Under the pieces are notes generated by a model, which saw nothing but the letters and a program-made list of their open reading frames with translations, searched no databases and was not told the DNA's origin. Made by a program: the position numbers and the translations under genes. A DNA stretch of 64,000 nt from Methylobacterium sp. J-088 (lineage in GTDB: Bacteria; Pseudomonadota; Alphaproteobacteria; Rhizobiales; Beijerinckiaceae): contig NZ_JAKSYH010000028.1 in assembly GCF_022829295.1 (NCBI RefSeq), forward strand, positions 1 to 64,000, in the 5' to 3' direction. Positions 1 to 8,528 of the stretch are shown here, one piece after another (position 1 is the stretch's first letter; each line of letters begins with the position of its first letter).

Positions 1-104
1 GGAGCAAGAGCAGGGGGCAAAACAAGGTCGTAGAGCCTTACCCGATCCAAACACGAACGGTACACGGCAGCGACGCCACCATCCGGGAATGAGGGGCCGG
101 TCAC

Positions 105-394
105 CTCTCCCGTGCTGGAGAGGTCTGCTTTCGCAGAAAGCCGGGTGAGGGACGTGCGGATTCCGGAAGAGACGCACCCTGCCGGAGCCTTGAAGGTGCG
201 TCCGGTCCTGAACCTATTCGACCCTCACCCCAACCCTCTCCCGAACGGGAGAGGGGGCCTGTCGCGCTTGCCGACCCAGGCGGCAGACAAGTGTCGTGTA
301 CCGTGTGGCTCGCCCACGCAAGTCTGCTCAGAGCCCTTGTTTGACCGCGCTCTCTTACGCCGAACCGGTGACCACTTTTGCGAAACCTGCTTAG
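105..394. repeat. Dispersed intergenic repeat, copy A
   Basis: This non-coding block of about 290 bp is related to a longer copy at 9771-10166. Shared pieces, in order, are the CTCTCCCGTG / GAGAGGTCTGCTTTCGCAG segment, the CCCTCACCCCAACCCTCTCCC segment split by a short hairpin, a GGGGGCCTGTCGCGCTTGCC segment, CAAGTGTCGTGT, and a terminal GACCACTTT.GCGAAACCTGC. The right edge runs into the stop codon of the gene at 391-1383. Long reading frames crossing the block look like artefacts of GC-rich DNA. Exact edges are approximate. Confidence 0.75.
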
Positions 395-1383
395 TCGAGA
401 ACCTCGTCGGCCCGCGCCAGGAGAGCCGGCGTGACGGCGATGCCCAGCCCCGCCGCGGCCCGCGCGTTCAGGATGAAGCTCAGCTGGCTCGGCGCCTGGA
501 CCGGGAGGTCTCCGGGATGCGCGCCCCGCAGGATGCGATCGACGTAGTCGCTCGCCTGCTGGAACCAGACGCTCTCGTCGGACCCATAGGAGGCGAGGCC
601 ACCGGCGGTCACGCAAGGCCGGTACGGGTAGACGGCCGGGATCCGATGACGCGCCGCCAGGGTCGCGATCAGGGGGCAGGTCTCGAGGGTGAAGGCGCCG
701 GGGGAAACCAGGATCCCGACATCGCCCAGGGCGGCCAGCCTCGCAAAGGCGGGCTCCAGATCGGAGCGCTCGCGCAGCGGCACGATCACGGCCTCCAGCC
801 CGAGGGACGGGCTGACCTGCTCGATCGATTCGGCCAGAACCGGCGCGATCGGGCTGCTCGCCGCATGCATCAGGAAGGCGACCCGTTTCAGGTCCGGGGC
901 GATCTCCCGGAGCAGCCCCACCCATTTGCGGCCCATGGACGGCTCCGTTCCGGTCAGGCCGGTCATGGTGCCCCCGGGCTTCTGCAACGTCGCGACGAGG
1001 CCGAGGCCGACGGGGTCGGCGACCCGCGTGAACACCACCGGCGTCCGTTGCGACCGCCGGTGCAGGGCGAGCGCCACCGCGGTCGAGCGGCTGACGATGA
1101 CGTCCGGCTCGGGCGTCAGGATTGCGGGCAGCAGCGGATCGATCTGCGCCGGGTCGCGGCCGACGGCGGCGAAGGTCAGCACGAGGTTCCGGCCCTCCAC
1201 CCACCCGTGCTTGACGAGGGCGTTCCTGAGGAGCCGCTCGGTCTCGCCGAATTGCGGGTCGCTCTTCGGCATGGGGAAGAGGACCACCACATGGCGGAGC
1301 CGCTCCGGGACCGCCGGAACGACAGGCTGGCCCGAGATCAGGATGAAGCCCGCGACCAGCCCGATGATGTTCCGTCGCCGCAT
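391..1383 (-). CDS. ABC-type substrate-binding protein (TrpX/ABC_sub_bind family)
   Basis: A 330-residue periplasmic binding protein of the PF04392 type (TrpX-like). The start chosen is the ATG at 1383, because it is followed by MRRRN and a hydrophobic stretch (IIGLVAGFILI) that forms a signal peptide; an upstream in-frame extension would be made only of tandem repeats. The body shows the family pattern: a VVLFPMPKSDPQ opening strand, then PDVIVSRSTAVALAL and TPVVFTRVADPVG, which are typical of the first lobe. No permease or ATPase gene is adjacent, so the ligand cannot be inferred; tryptophan-like or other small ligands are known in the family. The stop codon TAA (391-393) lies inside a dispersed repeat. 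Confidence 0.8.
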   Translation of the reverse strand: MRRRNIIGLVAGFILISGQPVVPAVPERLRHVVVLFPMPKSDPQFGETERLLRNALVKHGWVEGRNLVLTFAAVGRDPAQIDPLLPAILTPEPDVIVSRSTAVALALHRRSQRTPVVFTRVADPVGLGLVATLQKPGGTMTGLTGTEPSMGRKWVGLLREIAPDLKRVAFLMHAASSPIAPVLAESIEQVSPSLGLEAVIVPLRERSDLEPAFARLAALGDVGILVSPGAFTLETCPLIATLAARHRIPAVYPYRPCVTAGGLASYGSDESVWFQQASDYVDRILRGAHPGDLPVQAPSQLSFILNARAAAGLGIAVTPALLARADEVLD

Positions 1384-1399
1384 GCACCGCCCCCTTCGC

Positions 1400-1470
1400 C
1401 GGCGATTAGCCGCCAAGTGCCGGCGACCAGCCGCCAAGTGCCGGCGACCGGCCCCCAAGTGCCGGCGACA
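1400..1470. repeat. Tandem 21-bp repeat, three units plus a partial one
   Basis: Units at 1400-1420, 1421-1441 and 1442-1462 follow the pattern CGGCGA..AGCCGCCAAGTGC with two or three substitutions each, and a partial fourth unit follows. The array sits immediately upstream of the start codon of the binding protein at 391-1383, where its promoter or leader would be expected. Confidence 0.85.
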
Positions 1471-1589
1471 AGGGCGCGCGATTCGAGACCGGTCAAGCGC
1501 GATCGCACCAGACGCCGCCGCCGCGTCGGCGGCCGGGAACGATCGTCAGAGCGCCGTCGGAACCCGGCACGGCTCCGACCCAAGCGGCC

Positions 1590-2618
1590 TCACCGGCCCG
1601 GCAGGGTGTGGACGATCGGGAAGAACGTGTCCTTCCAGTCCTTGGGCTCGGCCTTGATGGTCTTCATCGCGTAGAAGTGCCGGGCCTGCAGCATGATGCC
1701 GTAGGGCGTGGTCGAGAAGTTGGTCCCGGGCTCCTTCATGATCGCCACCAGGGTCTCGGGCGGGGTCTTCTCTTTGGTGGCCGCCACGTAGTCCTTGGCG
1801 GCCTGGAGCGGATCCTTGGCGATCTCGGCATTGGCCTCGTCGATGGCGGCCACGATCGCGGCGGCGAGCTTCGGGTTGCGGTTGAACCAGCCGGTCCGCG
1901 CGTAGAAGATCGCGTTGCTCACCGGCTCGCCGACCAGCTCGTACGAGTTCAGCACTGTGTGGATCGCCGGGTCCTGCAATTCGCGCTGCTGGAACGGCGG
2001 CAGGGAGAAGTGGCTGTTGACCTCGTTGTGGGGGCTGCCCAGAGCCGCCACTGCGTCCGGATGGCCGAGCTGGACGGTGAGCGGGTCGAGCTTGGTCGCG
2101 TTCTCGGGGCCGAACGCCTTCTTGGCGGCGATCTGGAGCAGCACCGCCTGGGACGAGACCTTCACGGAGGGCAGGGCGATCTTGTCCTTGCCGGAAAAGT
2201 CCTTGAGGTCCTTCACATCCGGGTTGCGGGTCAGCAGCAGCATCGGCGTCGAACCGACCCCGCACAGCCCCTTCACGTCGCCGCGCGTCCGGTCGTTCAG
2301 GAGCAGCATGTTGGTGGAGCCGCTGTCGACGATGTCGATGTTGCCCGAGAGCAGCGCGTCGTTGCCGGCGGCGCCGCTCGTCAGGTTCACCCACTCCACC
2401 GCCACGTCCCCGAGGCCCGCCGCCTTGGCGTGCTTCTCGATCAGCTTGTGCTGCTCGGCGAGCACGGCCGGCAGGTAGACGAAGCCCGGCTGCCGGCTGA
2501 TCCGGACCTTGGCGTCGTCGGCCCGGGCGGGGGCGAAGAGGGCCAGCCCGGCCAGCAGCAGGGCAGCCGGCCCGATCCGAAAGACCCCGCCCAGCCGCAA
2601 CGAGCCCGTACGCATCAT
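1590..2618 (-). CDS. Nitrate/sulfonate-type ABC transporter substrate-binding protein
   Basis: A 342-residue binding protein of the NMT1/SsuA/TauA group. The start is the ATG pair at 2618, preceded by an AGGGAGAA ribosome-binding site; a longer reading frame upstream has no such site. Residues 1-35 form a signal peptide ending in a FAPARADD-like cleavage region. The mature part begins KVRISRQPGFVYLPAVLAE and continues with a GNIDIVDSGSTNMLLL segment typical of SsuA-like ligand-binding lobes. It should act in the periplasm with an ABC permease and ATPase that are not in this window. The substrate is unknown: aliphatic sulfonate, taurine, nitrate or a thiamine precursor are all possible. Confidence 0.85.
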   Translation of the reverse strand: MMRTGSLRLGGVFRIGPAALLLAGLALFAPARADDAKVRISRQPGFVYLPAVLAEQHKLIEKHAKAAGLGDVAVEWVNLTSGAAGNDALLSGNIDIVDSGSTNMLLLNDRTRGDVKGLCGVGSTPMLLLTRNPDVKDLKDFSGKDKIALPSVKVSSQAVLLQIAAKKAFGPENATKLDPLTVQLGHPDAVAALGSPHNEVNSHFSLPPFQQRELQDPAIHTVLNSYELVGEPVSNAIFYARTGWFNRNPKLAAAIVAAIDEANAEIAKDPLQAAKDYVAATKEKTPPETLVAIMKEPGTNFSTTPYGIMLQARHFYAMKTIKAEPKDWKDTFFPIVHTLPGR

Positions 2619-2790
2619 GACGCTTCTCCCTGTGGCCCGGCGTTTTCTTGGTATCGGTGCCGAGCTTGTGATTGGACACGAGTGGACAGGCTCGCGCAGC
2701 CGAGCGCAAGGCCCCACGCCCGTCTTCACCGTCCGCTCATGCTGACGCGTCATGGTTTGACGCGCTGGATGACCATCGCGGGGGCGAGGG

Positions 2791-3105
2791 GTGAGGATCG
2801 GCATCGGGGCGAAGCTCCACACCCTCGCGGCGGCCGCGCCGGTCGGCATCGTCACGGTCCCGGGCATCGGACACGTCAGCCGGACGACGCAGGTCGAGCA
2901 CGACCGCATGGCCAAGACCCGCAACCGCGTGGACACGGCCTACGGGGTCGCGGCCTATTTCGCGGGTGAGGCGCGGGCCGGGCACCTGTCCCGGGCGCAG
3001 GCCCAGGGCGCCGACTCGACGGCCTCGGACGCGGTGCTGACCCGGGATTCGGAGGCCCTCGACCGGACGGTCCGGGCGTTCCTCACGCAGGTGAAGGCGG
3101 CCTGC
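2791..3105 (+). pseudogene. Remnant of a methyl-accepting chemotaxis protein
   Basis: A GTG start with an upstream purine-rich site opens a frame beginning MRIGIGAKLHTLAAAAPVGI, a typical first membrane helix of a chemotaxis receptor, followed by an AAYFAGEARAGHLSRAQAQ segment as in periplasmic Cache-sensor receptors. After about 75 residues the sequence jumps directly to SEALDRTVRAFLTQVKAA, which resembles the extreme C-terminus of such receptors. The HAMP and signalling domains are absent. The frame then runs into the antisense of the tetR gene. I infer an internal deletion of most of an mcp gene. Confidence 0.6.
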
Positions 3106-3109
3106 GCGT

Positions 3110-3736
3110 TCAGCGCCGCGCGAAGCCGCGGACCGCCGCCCGGACCAGGGCGTCGATCATCGGCCGCACGTCGTCCATGCCGAGCGGGCCGAGGCTGCCG
3201 AGATCGGCCAGGTAGGTCATGCCGTGGACGCTGGACCAGAGCGCCCGCGCCATCACGGGGATCGCCGGCTCGGCGAGGCCGCCGCCGTCCCGCAGCACCC
3301 CTTCGAGGACCGCGAACAAAGCCGCGATGTCGGCCTGCACCGAATCCGGCGCCGCCACGGTCCGGCGCTCGAAGATCGCCGCCCAGGCCGCATGGTGCCC
3401 GGCCGCGAAGGCGAGATACGCGTCGGCCAGGCACAGGAGCCGCGCCTCCGTGTCCCGCGACGGGCAGGCGGCCAGCGCCGCCGCCAGGACATCCCGGAGC
3501 CGCCGCATCGTGACCGCGTTGGCCTCCAGCCGCAGCTCCTCCAGGCTGTCGAACTGCGTGTAGACCGAGCCGACCGCCGTGCCGGCCCGCTCCGCGACGC
3601 CGCGGGCGGTCAGCGCCCCCGCGCCGGCCTCGTTCAGGATCGCCACCGCGGCGTCGATCAGGGCCTGGCGATCCGCCGCACGATCGACCGAGGCCTTGCG
3701 CGGACGCCCCCGTATCTTTTTATGAACCTCGTTCAT
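3110..3736 (-). CDS. TetR/AcrR-family transcriptional regulator
   Basis: A 208-residue repressor with a helix-turn-helix N-terminus (roughly residues 22-70, containing ALTARGVAERAGTAVGSVYTQFDSLEEL) and a WHG-type C-terminal ligand domain including ALWSSVHGMTYL. It is transcribed divergently from the PspA-like gene at 3840. A palindrome TGAAC-N3-GTTCA covers its own start codon and a second copy lies 58 bp upstream, so it very likely represses itself and the divergent pspA-yiaAB pair. The ligand is unknown. Confidence 0.9.
   Translation of the reverse strand: MNEVHKKIRGRPRKASVDRAADRQALIDAAVAILNEAGAGALTARGVAERAGTAVGSVYTQFDSLEELRLEANAVTMRRLRDVLAAALAACPSRDTEARLLCLADAYLAFAAGHHAAWAAIFERRTVAAPDSVQADIAALFAVLEGVLRDGGGLAEPAIPVMARALWSSVHGMTYLADLGSLGPLGMDDVRPMIDALVRAAVRGFARR
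3723..3735. promoter_or_regulatory. Palindromic operator 1 overlapping the tetR start codon
   Basis: TGAACCTCGTTCA is a perfect inverted repeat (5-bp arms, 3-bp centre). It lies over the first codons of the tetR gene and matches a second site at 3781-3793, differing only in the centre. I infer that the adjacent TetR protein binds it. Confidence 0.65.
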
Positions 3737-3780
3737 TTTATCCCTTGCGCCGGACGCCGCCGCATGGTTACCTCGTTTTG

Positions 3781-3793
3781 TGAACGACGTTCA
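3781..3793. promoter_or_regulatory. Palindromic operator 2 in the tetR-pspA intergenic region
   Basis: TGAACGACGTTCA has the same arms as the site at 3723-3735. It is 47 bp upstream of the GTG start of the PspA-like gene, where a repressor would block that promoter. Confidence 0.65.
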
Positions 3794-3839
3794 ATCAAAT
3801 CCAGACCGGCTCCGGACCGTCGTTCCCGCGAGGTGAACC

Positions 3840-4529
3840 GTGACGAGGACCCTCTCTCTCCTGATGCGCGGCGTGATCGCCGACAACGCCCAGGCAATCC
3901 ACGACGCCCATGCCGTGACGATCCTGCGCCAGCAGATCCGGGACGCCGCCGGCGCCCTGGCGACCGCCCGGCGGGAACTCGCCGTGGCCATGGCCTACCA
4001 CGCCGCCGAGGCCCGCGCCCTCGACGCGATCGGAACCCGGATCGACACCTTGTCGGACGGGGCGCGGCGGGCGCTCGGCGACGGCCGCGCGGATCTCGGG
4101 ACCGAGGCGGCGATCCACATCGCCGCCCTGGAAGACGAGCGCACCGACCGTCGGGAGGCCGCCGACCGCTTCGCCGCCGAGGTCGAGCGGCTGAAACGCC
4201 TGGTCGCACAAGGCGGAGAGCGGCTGCGGGATCTCGACCGCGGGCTCCAGACCGCCCGCACCACCGAGGCGCTGCGCCGGGCGGGGCTTGAGGGCCGCCG
4301 GGCCACGACCCTCTCGGCGGGCGCCCTCGGCGAGGCGGAGCGGACGCTGGCCCGCCTGCGCGCCCGGCACGAGGCCGAGGCGGATGTCGCCGCGGCGCTG
4401 AGCGAGCTGGAGACCGAGGCCGCAGGCGGGATCGAGGCCGACTTGAAGGCCGACTTGGAAACCGCCGGCTACGGCCGCCCCCGCACGGACCCGCGGGCGG
4501 TGCTCGACCGCCTCAGGGCGACGACCTGA
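3840..4529 (+). CDS. PspA/IM30-family protein
   Basis: A 229-residue, almost entirely helical protein with long coiled-coil stretches rich in Ala, Glu and Arg, of the PspA/IM30 (ESCRT-III-related) family. The N-terminus MTRTLSLLMRGVIADNAQAI fits the short amphipathic helix 0 that binds membranes. The start is GTG with a GAGG site six bases upstream. Family members protect the inner membrane under stress. It is followed after about 50 bp by a YiaA/YiaB-type membrane protein, a common partner in alphaproteobacteria. The pair is probably controlled by the divergent TetR through the TGAAC-N3-GTTCA sites. Confidence 0.85.
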   Translation: MTRTLSLLMRGVIADNAQAIHDAHAVTILRQQIRDAAGALATARRELAVAMAYHAAEARALDAIGTRIDTLSDGARRALGDGRADLGTEAAIHIAALEDERTDRREAADRFAAEVERLKRLVAQGGERLRDLDRGLQTARTTEALRRAGLEGRRATTLSAGALGEAERTLARLRARHEAEADVAAALSELETEAAGGIEADLKADLETAGYGRPRTDPRAVLDRLRATT

Positions 4530-4579
4530 TCAAACCGCATCCATCCCAATCCTTCGAACAGCAAACAGGAATCCGCACC

Positions 4580-4855
4580 ATGATCCCACAGATGCCCCAT
4601 ACCGGCGCCTGGAAGACCTTCACGCTGGTCAGTTTCGCCGCCGCAGCCGCCATGCTGACGATCGGGATCTTCTTCCTGCCCGCGGATATCTGGATCAAGG
4701 GCTACCTCGCCATGGCGTCGCTGTTCCTCACGGGGACGACCTTCACCCTGGCCAAGACCCTGCGCGACGAGCACGAGGCGAACCGGCTGATCAACAAGAT
4801 CGAGGACGCCGCCGCCGAGCGCGTCCTGCGCGAAGCGATCCCGGGCCGGCTCTGA
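4580..4855 (+). CDS. YiaA/YiaB-family inner-membrane protein
   Basis: A 91-residue protein with two hydrophobic segments (about residues 12-32 and 40-60) separated by a short loop, the signature of the YiaAB two-helix domain. The C-terminal third is charged and probably cytoplasmic. It lies directly downstream of the PspA-like gene on the same strand and is likely co-transcribed, suggesting a membrane partner in envelope-stress protection. Its molecular function is not established. Confidence 0.8.
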   Translation: MIPQMPHTGAWKTFTLVSFAAAAAMLTIGIFFLPADIWIKGYLAMASLFLTGTTFTLAKTLRDEHEANRLINKIEDAAAERVLREAIPGRL

Positions 4856-4873
4856 GGACCGGGCGGGCGCCGC

Positions 4874-5761
4874 TCAGCCGCCGGCGCCCAGGAACCCGTT
4901 CAGGACCGTGGAGAATTCCGGCGTGCGCAGGTAGCCGTAGGATTTGTGCCGGTTCTCGGTGCCATCCGGCCTCCGGTAGGCGTTGATCACCGGTACGTCC
5001 CGGACCCGCACGCCGGCGGCGTTCGGCGCGTAGATCTCCGCGAGGTCGTCGCCCACCGTGGCGATGTCCTGGCGGTCCATCAGGTTGGTCCAGGCGGTCA
5101 GCGCCGCCGGGACGCGCAGGGCGCCGTGCTCGTCGGCGAGCTTCAGCTTCAGCTCGGCCAGCGCCAAAGGCGAACCGAGGGTGACCAGGGCGCAGCGGGG
5201 CAGGGCGGTCCCGTCCGCCTCGGCGGCGCGCAGCACGTCGTAGGCGATCAGGCCACCCATCGAATGCGCGGCGATCAGCACGTCGTCGCCGGCGGCCTCG
5301 GCGATCACCGCGCGCAGGCGCGCCCGGGCCGCCGCCCGAAAGCCCGCATCCGTGTAGTAGCCCCAGAGGTCGTCGAGGCGGTATTCGAGGATCAGGTCGT
5401 CCACCGGGGTCAGCCCGGCGGCCTCCTGCAGGTGCGACAGGCCGCGGTAGATCCGGTCGGTGAGGGTCGGCGCGGCGCTCTCGGGATCGCCCGCCGGCGA
5501 CGGGAACGGGCCGAGCCCGTAATCGGGCCGGTAGGGCTCGCGGTTGCTGTCGTCGGTGAGCGGCTGCGGGTAGCGCAGGTCCGCCCAGTAGACGAAGGTG
5601 AAGCGCAGGCGGCCCTCCGGCACGTGCATCCCGCGATTGCGGTCGAGCCCCTCGCGGATCGCGGCCTGCCACCAGCCCGCCTTCTCGTCACGCGGCGGCT
5701 TGTTGGCGAGCCCGTGGATGCCGATGATATGCGCCCGACCCAGTGTCCGCTCCCGAACCAA
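4874..5761 (-). CDS. Alpha/beta hydrolase, lipase-like
   Basis: A 295-residue serine hydrolase. The N-terminal HIIGIHGLANKP carries the oxyanion-hole HG motif, and AHSMGGLIAYDVL in the centre contains the GxSxG-type nucleophile elbow with serine. It lacks a signal peptide, so it is probably cytoplasmic. The substrate is not predictable; similar proteins are annotated as lipases or esterases of the six-bladed/PGAP1-like group. It runs in the same direction as prs but is separated from it by a hairpin-rich repeat. Confidence 0.75.
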   Translation of the reverse strand: MVRERTLGRAHIIGIHGLANKPPRDEKAGWWQAAIREGLDRNRGMHVPEGRLRFTFVYWADLRYPQPLTDDSNREPYRPDYGLGPFPSPAGDPESAAPTLTDRIYRGLSHLQEAAGLTPVDDLILEYRLDDLWGYYTDAGFRAAARARLRAVIAEAAGDDVLIAAHSMGGLIAYDVLRAAEADGTALPRCALVTLGSPLALAELKLKLADEHGALRVPAALTAWTNLMDRQDIATVGDDLAEIYAPNAAGVRVRDVPVINAYRRPDGTENRHKSYGYLRTPEFSTVLNGFLGAGG

Positions 5762-5820
5762 CGCCGCGTTCGGCTCAGCACATAGGGCCTTCGCGCGCAG
5801 GGGGTACTGTGACCCCGGGC

Positions 5821-5922
5821 CTCCAAAGGGCTGAAGCCCTTTGGTGGGTCGTCAGGGCAAGGCCCTGACGAAGATCCGGGCGCCGCCCTGGACCCGCGAA
5901 AGGTCTCGACCTTTCGAAACCA
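5821..5922. repeat. Hairpin-module intergenic repeat, copy 1
   Basis: Three consecutive hairpins: CCAAAGGG..CCCTTTGG, TCAGGGC..GCCCTGA, and GCGAAAGGT-CTCG-ACCTTTCG followed by AAACCA. The same three modules in the same order occur at 19105-19222 with different spacers. The block lies between prs and the hydrolase gene and may act as a terminator or RNA stabiliser. No coding potential is seen. Confidence 0.8.
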
Positions 5923-5938
5923 TGCCTTTGTCCGGCGC

Positions 5939-6883
<945 letters not shown>

Positions 6884-7045
6884 GGGCGGCCGCTCACTCG
6901 CGGCCGGTCTGCCCGCCGCGCTCCGATGGCCGGCCCTTGCAGGCCGGAACGATGCGATGACGGGCGAGGCTCTTAGCAGCGGGCCGGAAGTGTCACAATG
7001 CCTTCACGCAGTCCTTACGGATGCCGCGCACAGGCCGTGCCGCGT

Positions 7046-7282
7046 TCAGACGGCCGGCGGCTCCAGCAGCCGGTGCAGGTGGACCACGAAATAACGGGTC
7101 TGGGCGCTGTCCACGGTGGCCTGCGCCTTGGCCCGCCATGCGGCCTGCGCGGAGGCGTAATCCGGGAAGATGCCGACGATATCGAGATTCGCGAGATCCC
7201 GGAACCGGATGCCGTCGAGATTCTGCAACTCGCCGCCGAAGACCAAATGGAGCTTCTGGTCGCTATCGATCGCCGTCGTCAT
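7046..7282 (-). CDS. DUF4170-domain small protein
   Basis: A 78-residue protein recognisable as the DUF4170 family, common in Methylobacterium and relatives (HLVFGGELQNLDGIRF.DL..LDIVGIFPDYASAQAAWRAKAQ). The start is the ATG at 7282, chosen because of a GCGGAGG site seven bases upstream; a longer frame reaching 7435 is Arg-rich and unlikely. The function is unknown and there is no signal peptide. Confidence 0.8.
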   Translation of the reverse strand: MTTAIDSDQKLHLVFGGELQNLDGIRFRDLANLDIVGIFPDYASAQAAWRAKAQATVDSAQTRYFVVHLHRLLEPPAV

Positions 7283-7466
7283 GGTCACGCCTCCGCGCTC
7301 AGCCATCCACACGCATCCGCGGCGCTCGCAAATGGCGCGGCTCCGGTCAAGCCTGAAACGCCGCATCCGAGCCCCGCCTCGGCCGCAGGCCCGCTGTTCA
7401 GGCACCCTACGGCGGCTGCAAGACCGGCGCTGCAAGACCGGCCGCGCGGCGTGCTATCAGCACGTC

Positions 7467-7856
7467 ATGACACGCGTCTCACTCCGCATCGCCGTTCTGG
7501 CGCTCGGCCTTTCGGTCCTGCCGGCCTCCAGCCAGACGGCAAGCCGGGCGCCGGCTCGGCCCGGTCCCGACAAGGCCGTCGACCGGCGGGGCGGGCCGCC
7601 GGTGATCGGCTGTCCGTCGCTGGCCAATTACCGGATGCTGATGCACGACGGCGCGCCGGCGGCGTCCGCGCTGCTGGCCGATCCCAAGGCGGACCATCTC
7701 GGCTGTAGCGTCCTGCCGCGGGGGGACGTCACCGGCATCGCCGACCGGGTCTCGCTCGGCGGCCGGAGCTACGATTGCGCCAGCCTGCGCAACACCACGG
7801 TCTGCCACTGGGTCGAGGCGGGGGCGGTCGACCGGCCCGGACCGGCCGGGCGCTGA
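7467..7856 (+). CDS. Predicted secreted hypothetical protein
   Basis: A 129-residue protein starting at the ATG at 7467, with a clear signal peptide (MTRVSLRIAVLALGLSVLPAS). The mature part has four cysteines spaced like two disulfides (GCPSLANYR, LGCSVL, DCASLRNTTVCHW). No family was recognised. It is probably periplasmic. Confidence 0.65.
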   Translation: MTRVSLRIAVLALGLSVLPASSQTASRAPARPGPDKAVDRRGGPPVIGCPSLANYRMLMHDGAPAASALLADPKADHLGCSVLPRGDVTGIADRVSLGGRSYDCASLRNTTVCHWVEAGAVDRPGPAGR

Positions 7857-7878
7857 CGGTCTTCCGCGCGAACGATCC

Positions 7879-8115
7879 TCAGCGCAGATGGCCGCTGGCG
7901 CGCAGGTCCCGCTCCACGGCGTCGTGGACGGCCCGGAGCGGATTGTCGTTCGTGGCGGCCGGCGGGGCGACCACCGGCATCGGTGCCGGCATCGGGTCGA
8001 AGCCCGGCATCGGGCCCGGCCCGCCCGGCGCCCGGTCGACAGGCCGACGCGTCGCCAGCGCGCGCAGCGCCTCGCGGAGGCCGGGTGGGAAAAGCGCGAC
8101 GAGCGTGTCCAGCAT
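7879..8115 (-). CDS. Small hypothetical protein with Met/Pro-rich centre
   Basis: A 78-residue frame starting at the ATG at 8115 behind a TGAGG site six bases upstream. It has an amphipathic N-terminus (LVALFPPGLREALRALAT), a low-complexity GPMPGFDPMPAPMPVV centre and the end motif NDNPLRAVHDAVERDLRASGHLR. It is convergent with the secreted protein at 7467. It is not recognised; codon use and the ribosome site make it plausible but not certain. Confidence 0.5.
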   Translation of the reverse strand: MLDTLVALFPPGLREALRALATRRPVDRAPGGPGPMPGFDPMPAPMPVVAPPAATNDNPLRAVHDAVERDLRASGHLR

Positions 8116-8331
8116 GACCGGCCTCAGAATTCGCGGCCGGCGGCCGGCCGGATCGGGGCGGGCGGACCGGTTCTTCACGGGGGCACCAGCGCGGGATCGT
8201 GTCGGCGCAGAGACGGCCGGGAACGACCATATCGGCGGATCGGGATCGCCGGTTTTAGCGCGTGTGTCGCCTCATCACCAATAACGACTCGGTTATAGGT
8301 CCGAATGAGCGGAGCATGCCGATCGGGATCT

Positions 8332-8424
8332 TGGCGGAAGCGGATGGGAATCGAACCCACCGTACGCTGTTGGCGTACCGCTGGTTTTGAAGACCAGGAG
8401 GGCCACCAGACCCCGTTCGCCTCC
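8332..8424 (-). tRNA. selC: tRNA-Sec (anticodon UCA)
   Basis: A 93-nt tRNA with an encoded CCA tail. The anticodon loop CTTCAAA places UCA at 8388-8390. The long acceptor arm begins GGAGGCG and pairs with CGCTTCC (one G-U). The variable arm is long (GGTACGC / GCGTACG stem) and the T-arm contains GGGTTCGATTCCC. The long extra arm and extended acceptor stem are features of selenocysteine tRNA rather than of a UGA suppressor. No selA, selB or selD gene is in the window. A selenoprotein such as formate dehydrogenase is expected elsewhere in the genome. Confidence 0.93.
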
Positions 8425-8528
8425 GGGATCGGGGTTACGGGCCGCCACCAGCCGGGTCAAGGGCTCGGCCCATGCCAAGGTCCCAGCTCGCCGGGACGTG
8501 CGCAAAGGTCGCGCCCGGGCCGCGACCC

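Noticed and set aside
1400-1470. Possible CRISPR array
   Set aside because: The units are contiguous tandem copies without spacers, and no cas gene is present.
112-1674. 520-codon plus-strand frame at the window start
   Set aside because: It crosses the dispersed repeat and is antisense to the binding-protein gene; no domain.
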